Shown here in pieces: positions 5,780 to 12,355 of a stretch of 13,513 nt of DNA; position 1 is the stretch's first letter, and every line of letters begins with the position of its first letter. Below the pieces are notes generated by a model. It made no database searches. It had not been told where the DNA came from and saw nothing but the letters and a program-made list of their open reading frames with translations. The position numbers and the translations under genes are program-made. This stretch comes from Pseudomonadota bacterium (GTDB lineage: Bacteria; Pseudomonadota; Alphaproteobacteria; Rhizobiales; Rhizobiaceae): assembly GCA_023419995.1 (NCBI GenBank), contig JAEZXF010000453.1, positions 1 through 13,513 on the forward strand, read 5' to 3'.

Positions 5780-6379
5780 ATGACTGAACCGGTAGAGACT
5801 CACGATCGCGTCGGCGAGGGCCGCCTCGCGGCGACGCTGCGCGAGGTGAAGAACGCGATCGCCGACCGCGACGACGTCGTGGTCGATATCCGGGAGGCGC
5901 AGTTCAGCCGGCTGGAGCTGCTGGCCGACGAGCTCAAGCCCGTCTTCGCCGACGTGCCGCGCGACGACGACTGGTTCGATCTGGTCATCTCGTCGGGCGC
6001 GCAGCCGCGGCTGTGGATCGACGCGGTCGCCCACGTCACCATGGCCCGCGACCGGCGTACCTATCGCTTCCTGCGCGACACGCGGCTCGGCCGCGTGGTG
6101 CTGGCCGAATCGGCCGACATGAAGCCGGTGGCCGAACAGGTGACGCGCTACATCGCCGAACGTATGATCGAGCGCCAGCGGGTGATCGAGGGCGAGACGT
6201 TCGTGCTGGAGCGCGCCGCCCCCGCGCCGCAGGAGACACGCGCGGAAGGCGGAAGGTCGTCCTTCGCGCGCAATCTGATGCGCGGCCTCCTGGCGATCCT
6301 GATCGGCGGGCTGGTCGGCGTCGGCGCCGTCCTCCTGATCGCGAGCGGCCTCCTCTCCAGCCTCGGCCTGAATTTCTAG
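5780..6379 (+). CDS. Uncharacterised protein with C-terminal membrane anchor
   Basis: A 199-residue protein of no family that I recognise, probably conserved only in related alphaproteobacteria. Residues 1-140 are soluble and acidic (runs such as DRDDVVVD and PRDDDWFD), predicted to form a small alpha/beta domain. Residues 141-163 are a likely disordered linker with Pro, Ala and Arg. Residues about 168-190 (GLLAILIGGLVGVGAVLLIA) form one strong membrane helix near the C-terminus, preceded by Arg164 and Arg168. That is a tail-anchor topology, with the soluble domain in the cytoplasm. The start at 5780 has CAGGACG upstream and overlaps the stop of an 8-codon ORF (5757-5783) by ATGA. The CtrA-type box just upstream suggests cell-cycle regulation. 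It converges on the metallophosphoesterase gene. No cysteine and no enzyme motif were seen. Confidence 0.8.
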   Translation: MTEPVETHDRVGEGRLAATLREVKNAIADRDDVVVDIREAQFSRLELLADELKPVFADVPRDDDWFDLVISSGAQPRLWIDAVAHVTMARDRRTYRFLRDTRLGRVVLAESADMKPVAEQVTRYIAERMIERQRVIEGETFVLERAAPAPQETRAEGGRSSFARNLMRGLLAILIGGLVGVGAVLLIASGLLSSLGLNF

Positions 6380-6473
6380 GCCGCGAGGTCGGAGCGCGCG
6401 GGACGAGGGCAGCAGGCGTTCCGGCGAGCGCAACGCTACGTGCCCGGATTTTCACGACCGCATTGGTTCGGTT

Positions 6474-6491
6474 CCGGACGGTGCCGTCCGG
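6474..6491. terminator. Perfect 8-bp hairpin between convergent genes
   Basis: CCGGACGG (6474-6481) and CCGTCCGG (6484-6491) form a perfect inverted repeat around TG (7 bp with a 4-nt loop in practice). It lies 11 nt after the metallophosphoesterase stop and 94 nt after the stop of the membrane-anchored gene. It could serve as a bidirectional terminator, although neither strand has a real U-tract. Confidence 0.45.
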
Positions 6492-6502
6492 CTGCAAATG
6501 CT

Positions 6503-7405
6503 TTAGCCGGCCAGCGTCTCGGCGGCGATGTCGTGGACGTGGCTGTTGACGTCGGAGATGCCGCGCCGGATCAGCGCGATGCGCCAGGCTCCAGGCTTTC
6601 CGTCGATCTCGAACAGGTTGTACTGTCCGGCCGGCTTCCTGCCCCTCGGTGCCTGGCCGGCGGCGGCGACGCCGACCACGGGTACCTCGCCGTCGCGGCC
6701 CTCTATCCTGTAGGTGGTCGGCAGGTGGGTGTGGCCGTGCAGGACGAGCTCCGCGCCGTGGCGGCGCATGACCGCCTGGAAGCGGCCGATGCCGAAGAGG
6801 CGCTTGTGGGCGGCGGTCGCGCCGCGGATCGGCGGGTGGTGGATCATCACCTCGCGGCTCAGGCCGCTTTCGCGCGCCTGGTCGAGGAGGTGCCCGAGCG
6901 CGGCCGCCTGCCGCTCGCCGAAGAAGCCGCTGGCCATGAAGGGCGCGGTGGCGCGGGCCGAGGAAAGGCCGATCAGCGCCACGCCGCCGCGTACCCGGAG
7001 ATAGGGAAACGTGCGCGGCCGCGTCTCGTCGTCGGCACCGTCGCCGGTCATGTACGGCCCCCACGCCTTGCAGGCCTTCGACAGCGCGCCGCGCACATAG
7101 GCATCGTGGTTGCCCGGCACCACCGAGACGTCGTGCGGCGTGCCGAGCGCCTCCAGCCACAGCCGCGACAGCTCGATCTCGCCGTCGAGCGCGAGGTTCA
7201 TCAGGTCGCCGGTGACGGCGACGTGGTCCGGCCGCGCCGCCTTGAGGCTTCCGACGATCCGGTCGATCACGCCCTCGTGGAGGTCGGCGCTGCGGTTCCT
7301 GCGCCAGTTGATGTAGCCCGTTATCCGCTTGGAGATGAGGTCGCGATAGGCTACCTCGGGCAGGGGGCCGAGATGGATGTCGGAAAGATGGGCGAGCCGG
7401 AGCAT
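6503..7405 (-). CDS. Calcineurin-like metallophosphoesterase
   Basis: A 300-residue cytoplasmic binuclear-metal phosphoesterase of the calcineurin-like superfamily (class III phosphodiesterase type, as in CpdA). All five blocks are present: Asp9/His11 in LSDIHLG, Asp67 in TGDLMN, Asn99-His100-Asp101 in GNHD, His189-His190 before PP, and His225/His227 in HGHTH. The metal site should therefore be intact. The substrate (cyclic nucleotide, nucleotide or phosphoprotein) cannot be deduced. The ATG at 7403-7405 gives the family's usual N-terminus (LRLAHLSDIH), although no strong Shine-Dalgarno precedes it. The C-terminal extension after residue 265 is short and ordinary. It is divergent from the Nudix gene with only 53 nt between the starts, so their promoters must overlap; a small palindrome lies there. 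Confidence 0.93.
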   Translation of the reverse strand: MLRLAHLSDIHLGPLPEVAYRDLISKRITGYINWRRNRSADLHEGVIDRIVGSLKAARPDHVAVTGDLMNLALDGEIELSRLWLEALGTPHDVSVVPGNHDAYVRGALSKACKAWGPYMTGDGADDETRPRTFPYLRVRGGVALIGLSSARATAPFMASGFFGERQAAALGHLLDQARESGLSREVMIHHPPIRGATAAHKRLFGIGRFQAVMRRHGAELVLHGHTHLPTTYRIEGRDGEVPVVGVAAAGQAPRGRKPAGQYNLFEIDGKPGAWRIALIRRGISDVNSHVHDIAAETLAG

Positions 7406-7409
7406 GCAG

Positions 7410-7424
7410 CCTGTTTAGAACAGG
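7410..7424. promoter_or_regulatory. Palindrome CCTGTT-TAG-AACAGG between divergent starts
   Basis: Perfect 6-bp arms (7410-7415 and 7419-7424) flank a 3-bp centre. It begins 5 bp before the metallophosphoesterase ATG and ends 35 bp before the Nudix ATG, inside the 53-bp divergent spacer. It could be an operator, or a 5' UTR hairpin of the phosphoesterase mRNA. It does not fit LexA (CTGT-N8-ACAG, or alphaproteobacterial GTTC-N7-GTTC). Confidence 0.3.
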
Positions 7425-7458
7425 GGCGGCGGCGTTTCCAGTCGGCGAGGGCGCGGCA

Positions 7459-7956
7459 ATGAGCGGCGGCGAGCCCGCATCGCGGGCCGGAAGGGCATGG
7501 CTGCGGCTGCGCGTGCGGCTGTTCCACCTGTGGTTCCTGGCGCGCCGGCCCATCACCTTCGGCGTGCGCGGCGTGGTCTACGATGCCGAGCGCAACGCCG
7601 TCTTCCTCATCCGCCACACCTACATGCCGGGCTGGCAGCTTCCCGGCGGCGGCGTCGAGATCGGCGAGACGGCGCTGGAGGCGCTTGCCCGCGAGCTTTC
7701 CGAGGAAGCGAATGTCGAGATCGTCTCGCCGCCCGCGCTGCGGTCGGTGCATCTCAACCGCCATGCCAGCCGGCGCGACGATGTCGCGGTCTATCTGGTC
7801 GAGGGGTTCCGGCAGTCGGGTCCGAAGCGCCCCGACATGGAGATCGCCGAAGCCGGCTTCTTCGCGCTCGACGCGCTGCCCGACGGGGTCACCGCGGGCA
7901 CGCGGCGGCGGCTGGACGAGATTTTCCGCGGCGCGGAACCGGCCGGCGAGTGGTGA
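7459..7956 (+). CDS. Nudix hydrolase
   Basis: A 165-residue soluble Nudix protein that should cleave a nucleoside diphosphate linked to another moiety, using a divalent cation. The Nudix box (G-x5-E-x7-REUXEEXGU) runs from Gly64 to Val86: Gly64, Glu70, then RELSEEANV with Arg78, Glu79, Glu82 and Glu83. All the charged residues are present, but the final Gly is replaced by Asn85. Trp59 and the preceding MPGWQLPGGG match the usual lead-in. The N-terminal 30 residues are basic and aromatic (WLRLRVRLFHLWFLARRP) and may bind RNA or membrane, or simply form the first helix. The ATG at 7459 has a GAGGGCG stretch upstream. It is divergent from the metallophosphoesterase gene. The substrate is unknown. 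Confidence 0.93.
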   Translation: MSGGEPASRAGRAWLRLRVRLFHLWFLARRPITFGVRGVVYDAERNAVFLIRHTYMPGWQLPGGGVEIGETALEALARELSEEANVEIVSPPALRSVHLNRHASRRDDVAVYLVEGFRQSGPKRPDMEIAEAGFFALDALPDGVTAGTRRRLDEIFRGAEPAGEW

Positions 7957-8039
7957 TCGGCGAGGGATACGCCTTTCTGCCCGTCACTTGTGTGGCGGCA
8001 TCCTCTTCCCTTGAAGGCGAGCATTGCCGCGATGGCACC

Positions 8040-8096
8040 GCTTTCCCTTCTCCCCGTTCACGGGGAGACGGTGGCCCGAAGGGCCGGATGAGGGGC
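8040..8096 (+). repeat. REP-like intergenic hairpin repeat, copy 1
   Basis: Two adjacent stem-loops: TCTCCCCG (8049-8056) with CGGGGAGA (8061-8068), and GGCCC (8073-8077) with GGGCC (8081-8085) around GAA. They are followed by GGATGAGGGG. The complementary reading (CCCCTCATCCG ... CTTCGGG ... TCTCCCCG) is a pattern I associate with rhizobial intergenic repeats. It lies in the 179-nt gap between the convergent Nudix and yqjG-like genes, where it may also end transcripts. Related copies are at 12201-12257 and 12270-12322. Confidence 0.65.
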
Positions 8097-8135
8097 GGCG
8101 GCGGCGTTGCCGGCAGGAACGCATCCGCGGCGAAG

Positions 8136-9125
8136 TCAGCCCGCGGCGGCGAAGCGGTCGCGGTCGTGCGGCGTCGAAAAATCGATCTCCGGTCCCTTCG
8201 GGACGATCCGCGTCGGGTTTATCGTGTCGTGGCTGCCGTAGTAGTGCGCCTTGATGTGCAGCATGTCGCCGGTGCCGGCGATCCCCTGCGTCCGGTAGAT
8301 GTCGCGGACATAGCCCCACAGGTTCGGGTAGTCGCGGATCTGGCGCAGGTTGCACTTGAAGTGGCCGTAATAGACCGGGTCGAACCGCACCAGCGTGGTG
8401 AACAGCCGGACGTCGGCCTCCGTCAGCCGGCCGCCGACCAGATAGCGGCTTTCCGACAGCCGCTCCTCCACCTCGTCGAGCGCGGTGAACAGGGTGTCGA
8501 ACGCTTCCTCGTAGGCCGCCTGCGTCGTTGCGAAGCCGGCGCGGTAGACGCCGTTGTTGATCGCCGGATAGATGCGGGCGTTGATCGCGTCGATCTCGGG
8601 AAGAAGCGCTTCGGGCGAAAGGTCGACGGCGTCGTCGCCCCATTCGTCGAAGGCCCGGTTCAGCATGCGGATGATCTCGGAGGATTCGTTCGAGACGATG
8701 GTTCCCGTCTGCTTGTCCCACAGCACCGGCACGGTCACGCGGCCCGAATAGTCGGGGTCGGCGCGCGTGTAGATCTGGTGCAGGTAGTCGCTGCCGAACA
8801 GGCTGTCGCCGGTCGCGCCGTCCTCCCTGCGGAAGGTCCAGCCGTGCTCGCCCATGAAATGATGGACGACGTCGACGGAGATGACGTCCTCCAGCTTCTT
8901 CAGCTTGCGCACGATCAGGGTGCGGTGCGCCCACGGACAGGCGAGCGAGACGTAGAGGTGGTAGCGGCCGGGCTCGGCCCTGAAGCCGCGGGTGCGTCCG
9001 CCGGCCGGCGCGCCGTCGGCCGTCACCCAGTCGCGGAACTGCGACACGGAGCGCTCGAACCGGCCGCCGCTCTTGGCGGTGTCGTACCATTCGTTCTTCC
9101 AGATGCCGTCGACCAGCAATCCCAT
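8136..9125 (-). CDS. yqjG: Glutathionyl-hydroquinone reductase (Xi-class glutathione transferase)
   Basis: A 329-residue cytoplasmic enzyme of the YqjG/EcM4 family, which removes glutathione from glutathionyl-hydroquinones in a GSH-dependent thiol-transfer reaction and protects against quinones. The catalytic Cys63 lies in SLACPWAHRT, the CPWA signature of the Xi class; as I recall, E. coli YqjG also uses Cys63. The thioredoxin-like domain spans about residues 53-160 with VPVLWD before the SNESSEI glutathione-binding loop. The all-helical C-terminal domain (about 170-310) includes YLVGGRLTEADVRLF and ends with the class-specific YYGSHDTINPTRIVPKGP. The length agrees with the family. The ATG at 9123-9125 has AAGGAG 7 nt upstream. 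It converges on the Nudix gene with a hairpin repeat between them, and its 5' side faces the GNAT gene. Confidence 0.95.
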   Translation of the reverse strand: MGLLVDGIWKNEWYDTAKSGGRFERSVSQFRDWVTADGAPAGGRTRGFRAEPGRYHLYVSLACPWAHRTLIVRKLKKLEDVISVDVVHHFMGEHGWTFRREDGATGDSLFGSDYLHQIYTRADPDYSGRVTVPVLWDKQTGTIVSNESSEIIRMLNRAFDEWGDDAVDLSPEALLPEIDAINARIYPAINNGVYRAGFATTQAAYEEAFDTLFTALDEVEERLSESRYLVGGRLTEADVRLFTTLVRFDPVYYGHFKCNLRQIRDYPNLWGYVRDIYRTQGIAGTGDMLHIKAHYYGSHDTINPTRIVPKGPEIDFSTPHDRDRFAAAG

Positions 9126-9331
9126 GATCCTGCTCCTTCGCTGCAGGCTTCATCTAGGCCGCCCGGACGGGCGCGGAAACCGCCCGCAGGCTGAACAGTT
9201 CGTCACCGCCCGGCAAAAGGGCGATTGCGAAGGCCCGCATTTGATGATAGCGGACTTTCCATCCGGCAGAGCCCGGCAGGAGGAGAATGCCTTGATCGCG
9301 ATCCGGCTCGAGCGACGACGAATGGTCTGAA

Positions 9332-9349
9332 GCGCGCAGGCTTGCGCGC
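9332..9349. promoter_or_regulatory. Perfect 7-bp hairpin in the yqjG/GNAT divergent spacer
   Basis: GCGCGCA (9332-9338) pairs with TGCGCGC (9343-9349) around GGCT, 42 nt before the GNAT ATG. The 265-nt spacer between the two divergent starts (9126-9390) otherwise shows no gene and no convincing promoter by eye. The hairpin might lie in the GNAT 5' UTR or be a fortuitous GC palindrome. Confidence 0.25.
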
Positions 9350-9390
9350 GTGCGGCTTGCCGCCCAGCCATTCACCGTACCCAGAGCCGG

Positions 9391-9975
9391 ATGACCGACA
9401 TGAGCATCGCCGATTTGGCCTCCACCATGGCTACCCCGAACGTGGCCTATGTGCCCGAACTCGCCGCGCACGATCCCGAGATCGAGGACATCAACGCCGA
9501 GGCGTTCGGTCCCGGCCGGTTCACGCGCGCGGCCTACTCGATCCGCGAGGGCGGCCCGCACCGGCGCGACCTGTCTTTCGTGGCGCTGGTGAACGGCGCG
9601 GTGATCGGCTCGGTGCGGATGACACCCATCGCCGCCGGCGAGGGCAGGGCGCTGCTTCTCGGCCCGCTGGCGGTGCGCCCGGCATTCAAGAACCTCGGCA
9701 TCGGCAGGAAGCTGGTCGCGATCGCGCTCGATGCCGCGCGCAGCGACGGCTGGGGCCTGTCGATCCTCGTCGGCGACGCGCCCTACTACGCGCCGCTCGG
9801 CTTTTCCAGGGTGGTGCCGCGCGGCCAGCTCGCGATGCCGCGCCCGGTCGATCCGGCGCGGCTGCTCGCCTGCGAGCTCGTTCCCGGGGCGCTCGACGGG
9901 TTTTCCGGCGCGGTGGTTCATGCCGATCTGGCGAAGCCGGCGGCGCGGAGCGCATTGGGGGCGGCAGCGGAGTAG
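9391..9975 (+). CDS. GNAT family N-acetyltransferase (YhbS-like)
   Basis: A 194-residue cytoplasmic acetyltransferase of the GNAT superfamily, using acetyl-CoA to acetylate an amine on an unknown substrate. The core fold is clear: FVALVNGAVIGSVRMTPI (about residues 63-80) is the strand pair before motif A; LLLGPLAVRPAFKNLGIGRKL (about 88-108) contains strand 4 and the pyrophosphate-binding loop KNLGIG (100-105); and LVGDAPYYAPLGFSRV (about 126-141) is the YhbS-type strand 5 and Tyr-rich motif. The GDxxYYxxxGF wording is typical of COG3153. A start at 9391 is preceded by CCCAGAGCCGG. The Met at 9400 (MSIADL) is an alternative. The last 20 residues are Ala-rich and probably unordered. It converges on the VWA-protein gene across a 124-nt heptad inverted repeat. 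Confidence 0.92.
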   Translation: MTDMSIADLASTMATPNVAYVPELAAHDPEIEDINAEAFGPGRFTRAAYSIREGGPHRRDLSFVALVNGAVIGSVRMTPIAAGEGRALLLGPLAVRPAFKNLGIGRKLVAIALDAARSDGWGLSILVGDAPYYAPLGFSRVVPRGQLAMPRPVDPARLLACELVPGALDGFSGAVVHADLAKPAARSALGAAAE

Positions 9976-9976
9976 G

Positions 9977-10103
9977 GGAGAGCGAGTAGGACGTAGGGAA
10001 TAGAGAGTAGTGAATAGTGAATAGGAATTGCGGCCACTGGCGTTCCTGGTGCCCTCTATTCCCTATTCCCTATTCCCTATTCCCTATTCCCTTACTCGCT
10101 CAC
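9977..10103. repeat. Large imperfect inverted repeat built of GGGAATA-type heptads
   Basis: The left arm (9977 to about 10026) holds the heptads GCGAGTA, GGACGTA, GGGAATA, GAGAGTA, GTGAATA and GTGAATA. The right arm, read on the minus strand from 10103, holds GCGAGTA, one extra A, then five perfect GGGAATA units. The outer 12 bp (9977-9988 and 10092-10103) match at 11 positions. A unique centre of about 30 nt separates the arms. It fills the whole gap between the convergent GNAT and VWA-protein genes and reaches into the latter's stop codon. A transcript from either side would fold into a long hairpin, so it may act as a bidirectional terminator, or be a miniature repeat element. Confidence 0.75.
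10056..10090 (+). repeat. Five perfect tandem copies of CTATTCC
   Basis: The units are at 10056-10062, 10063-10069, 10070-10076, 10077-10083 and 10084-10090. This is the perfect arm of the larger inverted repeat. A 7-bp unit in perfect array is prone to slippage, so copy number may vary between strains. Being outside coding sequence, such variation would change only hairpin length. Confidence 0.95.
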
Positions 10104-12169
10104 CTTCCCTCCCGATACCACATCGAGCCCAGCGCCAGCAGCAGCGCGGCGAGACCGAAGAAGCCGGCGAAGAGCGGCGTGCGGCTGACCGACTTCAGCA
10201 CGCTGTCGCCGGTGGTGCGCAGGCCGATCCAGTCGCGGCCGGAGGCCTCGCCGCCGGCGCGCACGGGCACGATGCCGGGCAGGCTGACCGAGGTTCCGTT
10301 CTCCAGCCGGCGGATGCTGCCGCCCGAGGCTTCGGCGGCCGGGCGCAGCACGTCGGCGGTGGAGACCGTGTCCTGGAACTCCGGCGCGTTGACCGGCCCG
10401 ACATGGGCGAGCGCGGCGAGGTCGCCGTTGCCGATCTGGTAGAGGCCGATCTCGTCCGTCTCTAGCGAGCCGGTGAACACGCCGGGCGAGGCCGGCGACA
10501 GCGTAACCTCGATCGACTGGCCGGAGGGCGTGATGACGGTGGCGCGGCCGGGATCGTCGCTCATCGTCTGGCGGGTGATGTCGAGCGTCATGCCGCGGCC
10601 GGCCGCGGTCAGGCGCTCCTCCTCCAGCTCCGGCTCCTTCATCAGCCAGTGCGCCATGCGGCGGTAGAGCGCGGCATGCGGGCCGCCGCCCTCGAAGCCG
10701 CGCGCCCACAGCCAGCCCTGGTCGGAGAGCAGCATGCCGACGCGGCCCTCGCCCTTGCGGTCGAGCACCAGAAGCGGCTTGTCGTCGGGGCCGTCCATCA
10801 CCACCGCGCCTGAGGGGTCGCTGATGTCGACGAGCCGGAACCAGCGGCTCCACTGCGGCGGCTCGGCCGCCGAGCCCTCGAGCCCGCGCGTCACCGGGTG
10901 GCGCTCGCCGGTCTCGGTCAGGCGGGGGTGGAAGCCCTCTTCGATCACCGAGCCCGTCGGCAGGCCGGGCAGGGCCGAGATCAGCGGCGTGCGCGCGATC
11001 GACTGGCTGCCGGCATATTCGGGGCCGGCGGCGACCAGCAGCGCGCCGCCCTTCTCGACGTATTCGGCGATGTAGTCGTAGTAGAGGATCGGCAGCACGT
11101 CGCGGTGCTGGTAGCGGTCGAAGACGATCAGGTCGAAATCGTCGATCTTCTCGACGAACAGCTCGCGCGTCGGGAAGGCGATCAGCGACAGCTCGTTGAT
11201 CGGCGTGCCGTCCTGCTTCTCCGGCGGGCGCAGGATGGTGAAGTGGACGAGGTCGACCGCCGTGTCGGACTTGAGCAGGTTGCGCCATGTCCGCTCGCCG
11301 GCATGCGGCTCGCCCGAGACAAGCAGCACGCGCAGGTTCTCGCGGATGCCGTCGAGGATGGCGATGGTGCGGTTGTTGGTGTCGGTCAGCTCGCCCGGCG
11401 CGGTCTCGATCGAAAGCTCGACGATGTTCTTGCCGGCGTTGGGGATGGTCAGGTCGAGCGGCATCTCCTCGCCGACGATCGCCTGCTCGGTGCCGACCTG
11501 CTCGCCGTTGACGAGGATGCGCACCGCGACGGTGCCGCGCCCGCCGCTGGTGTCGATGACGCGGTAGGTCAGGTCCACCGGCCGGCCGACGATGCCGAAG
11601 CGCGGCGCGCGCTCGAAGCGGATGCGGCGGTCGAACTCGCCGTCCTCGCCGGTGACGAGCACGTGCAACGGGCCGGCGAGCGCGCCGGCGCCCGTGGACG
11701 GCGCGTCGTGCACCTGCCCGTCGGTCACCATCACCGTGCCGCCGATGCGCGAGGGCGGAACGTCGCGCAGGGCCTGCTCGGCGGCGGCGAACAGGCGGGT
11801 CTGGGTACGGTCGTCGGCGGCGTCGGCGCGCCCTGCCTCGACCACCCGCACCTCGAACTGCGGGAAGCGCGACAGCCGCGCCTGCAGTTCCTCGACCGCC
11901 CTGTCGGTCTGCTCTGCGCGCGGGCCGATGTCCTGGCTCTGGCTGCGGTCCGCCACCAGCGTGACGACGCTCTTCAGCGGCTCGCGCTCCTCGTCGAGGA
12001 GCACGGGGTTGAAGAGCGCGATGGCGAGCGCGGCGAAGGCGGCAAGCCGCACCATGCCGCCCGGACGGCGGAAGAACAGCCCCGCCAGCACGAGGGCGGC
12101 GACCGGAACGAGGACGGCGGCCAGCCAGATGGGGCCGAGCAGCGGTTCGAAGGCGAGCGACCAGTTCAT
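10100..12169 (-). CDS. Envelope protein with VWA, Ig-like and GATase-like domains
   Basis: A 689-residue protein resembling the last gene of MoxR-DUF58-DUF4159 clusters in Alphaproteobacteria; its function is unknown. Two membrane helices (about residues 13-33 and 39-58) are followed by a VWA-like domain with an intact MIDAS: DRSQS (Asp74, Ser76, Ser78), a Thr in the RTQTRL segment (122-124) and TDG (149-151). An Ig/CARDB-like beta domain covers about 183-272. A GATase-1-like fold follows (about 278-520: LRVLLVSGEPHAGE, FDLIVFDRY, VEKGGALLVAAGPEYAG) but has no nucleophilic Cys, so it is not an amidotransferase. A beta-rich region and one C-terminal helix (about 663-684) complete it. The bulk should be periplasmic. 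The whole protein has no cysteine. The ATG at 12167-12169 has GGGAAGG upstream. The DUF4159 gene lies 186 nt upstream, an unusually wide gap filled with repeats. Confidence 0.82.
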   Translation of the reverse strand: MNWSLAFEPLLGPIWLAAVLVPVAALVLAGLFFRRPGGMVRLAAFAALAIALFNPVLLDEEREPLKSVVTLVADRSQSQDIGPRAEQTDRAVEELQARLSRFPQFEVRVVEAGRADAADDRTQTRLFAAAEQALRDVPPSRIGGTVMVTDGQVHDAPSTGAGALAGPLHVLVTGEDGEFDRRIRFERAPRFGIVGRPVDLTYRVIDTSGGRGTVAVRILVNGEQVGTEQAIVGEEMPLDLTIPNAGKNIVELSIETAPGELTDTNNRTIAILDGIRENLRVLLVSGEPHAGERTWRNLLKSDTAVDLVHFTILRPPEKQDGTPINELSLIAFPTRELFVEKIDDFDLIVFDRYQHRDVLPILYYDYIAEYVEKGGALLVAAGPEYAGSQSIARTPLISALPGLPTGSVIEEGFHPRLTETGERHPVTRGLEGSAAEPPQWSRWFRLVDISDPSGAVVMDGPDDKPLLVLDRKGEGRVGMLLSDQGWLWARGFEGGGPHAALYRRMAHWLMKEPELEEERLTAAGRGMTLDITRQTMSDDPGRATVITPSGQSIEVTLSPASPGVFTGSLETDEIGLYQIGNGDLAALAHVGPVNAPEFQDTVSTADVLRPAAEASGGSIRRLENGTSVSLPGIVPVRAGGEASGRDWIGLRTTGDSVLKSVSRTPLFAGFFGLAALLLALGSMWYREGR

Positions 12170-12200
12170 GCCGCTGCCTTCCCGCGGAGAGCCATGCGGC

Positions 12201-12257
12201 GTCCTTCATCCGCGCCTCGGGTTCCCTCTCCCCCTGAGAGGACGGGAAGGGAGAGCG
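12201..12257 (-). repeat. REP-like intergenic hairpin repeat, copy 2 (inverted relative to copy 1)
   Basis: On the + strand this reads CCTTCATCCG ... CCTCGGG ... TCTCCCC ... TGA ... GGGAAGGGAGAG, which aligns by eye with the reverse complement of 8040-8096. The stem TTCCC/GGGAA (12222-12226 with 12244-12248) is kept, but the inner stem is degraded. It lies in the 186-nt gap between the DUF4159 and VWA-protein genes. Confidence 0.55.
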
Positions 12258-12269
12258 GCTGCGTCGCGA

Positions 12270-12322
12270 TCGTTCCTCCTCTTCCGGCCCGCGGGGAGAC
12301 GCCCGCAGGCGGGCGGGAGGCG
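12270..12322 (+). repeat. REP-like intergenic hairpin repeat, copy 3 (same orientation as copy 1)
   Basis: CGGGGAGACG followed by the stem GCCCGC (12301-12306) AG GCGGGC (12309-12314) and GGGAGGCG aligns with the second half of copy 1 (CGGGGAGACG, stem GGCCC/GGGCC, GGATGAGG). Together with copy 2 it forms a tail-to-tail inverted pair, like the paired REP arrangements known as BIMEs. Its stem could stall transcription between the two cluster genes. Confidence 0.5.
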
Positions 12323-12355
12323 ACGTGGGATGGACAGCGTATCGCTAGACGCATG

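Noticed and set aside
7410..7424. LexA (SOS) box
   Set aside because: The arm spacing is CTGT-N5-ACAG, matching neither the gammaproteobacterial CTGT-N8-ACAG nor the alphaproteobacterial GTTC-N7-GTTC.
9150..9371. 73-codon minus-strand frame in the yqjG/GNAT divergent spacer
   Set aside because: No ribosome-binding site, Arg/Ser/Ala-rich composition and no motif; probably non-coding.
10056..10090. CRISPR-like array
   Set aside because: The repeats are 7 bp with no spacers; this is a simple tandem repeat.
10092..12209. 705-codon minus-strand frame in another phase of the VWA-protein gene
   Set aside because: Its translation is Arg/Ala/Pro-rich without domains, whereas the chosen phase gives membrane helices, a MIDAS and GATase-like motifs.
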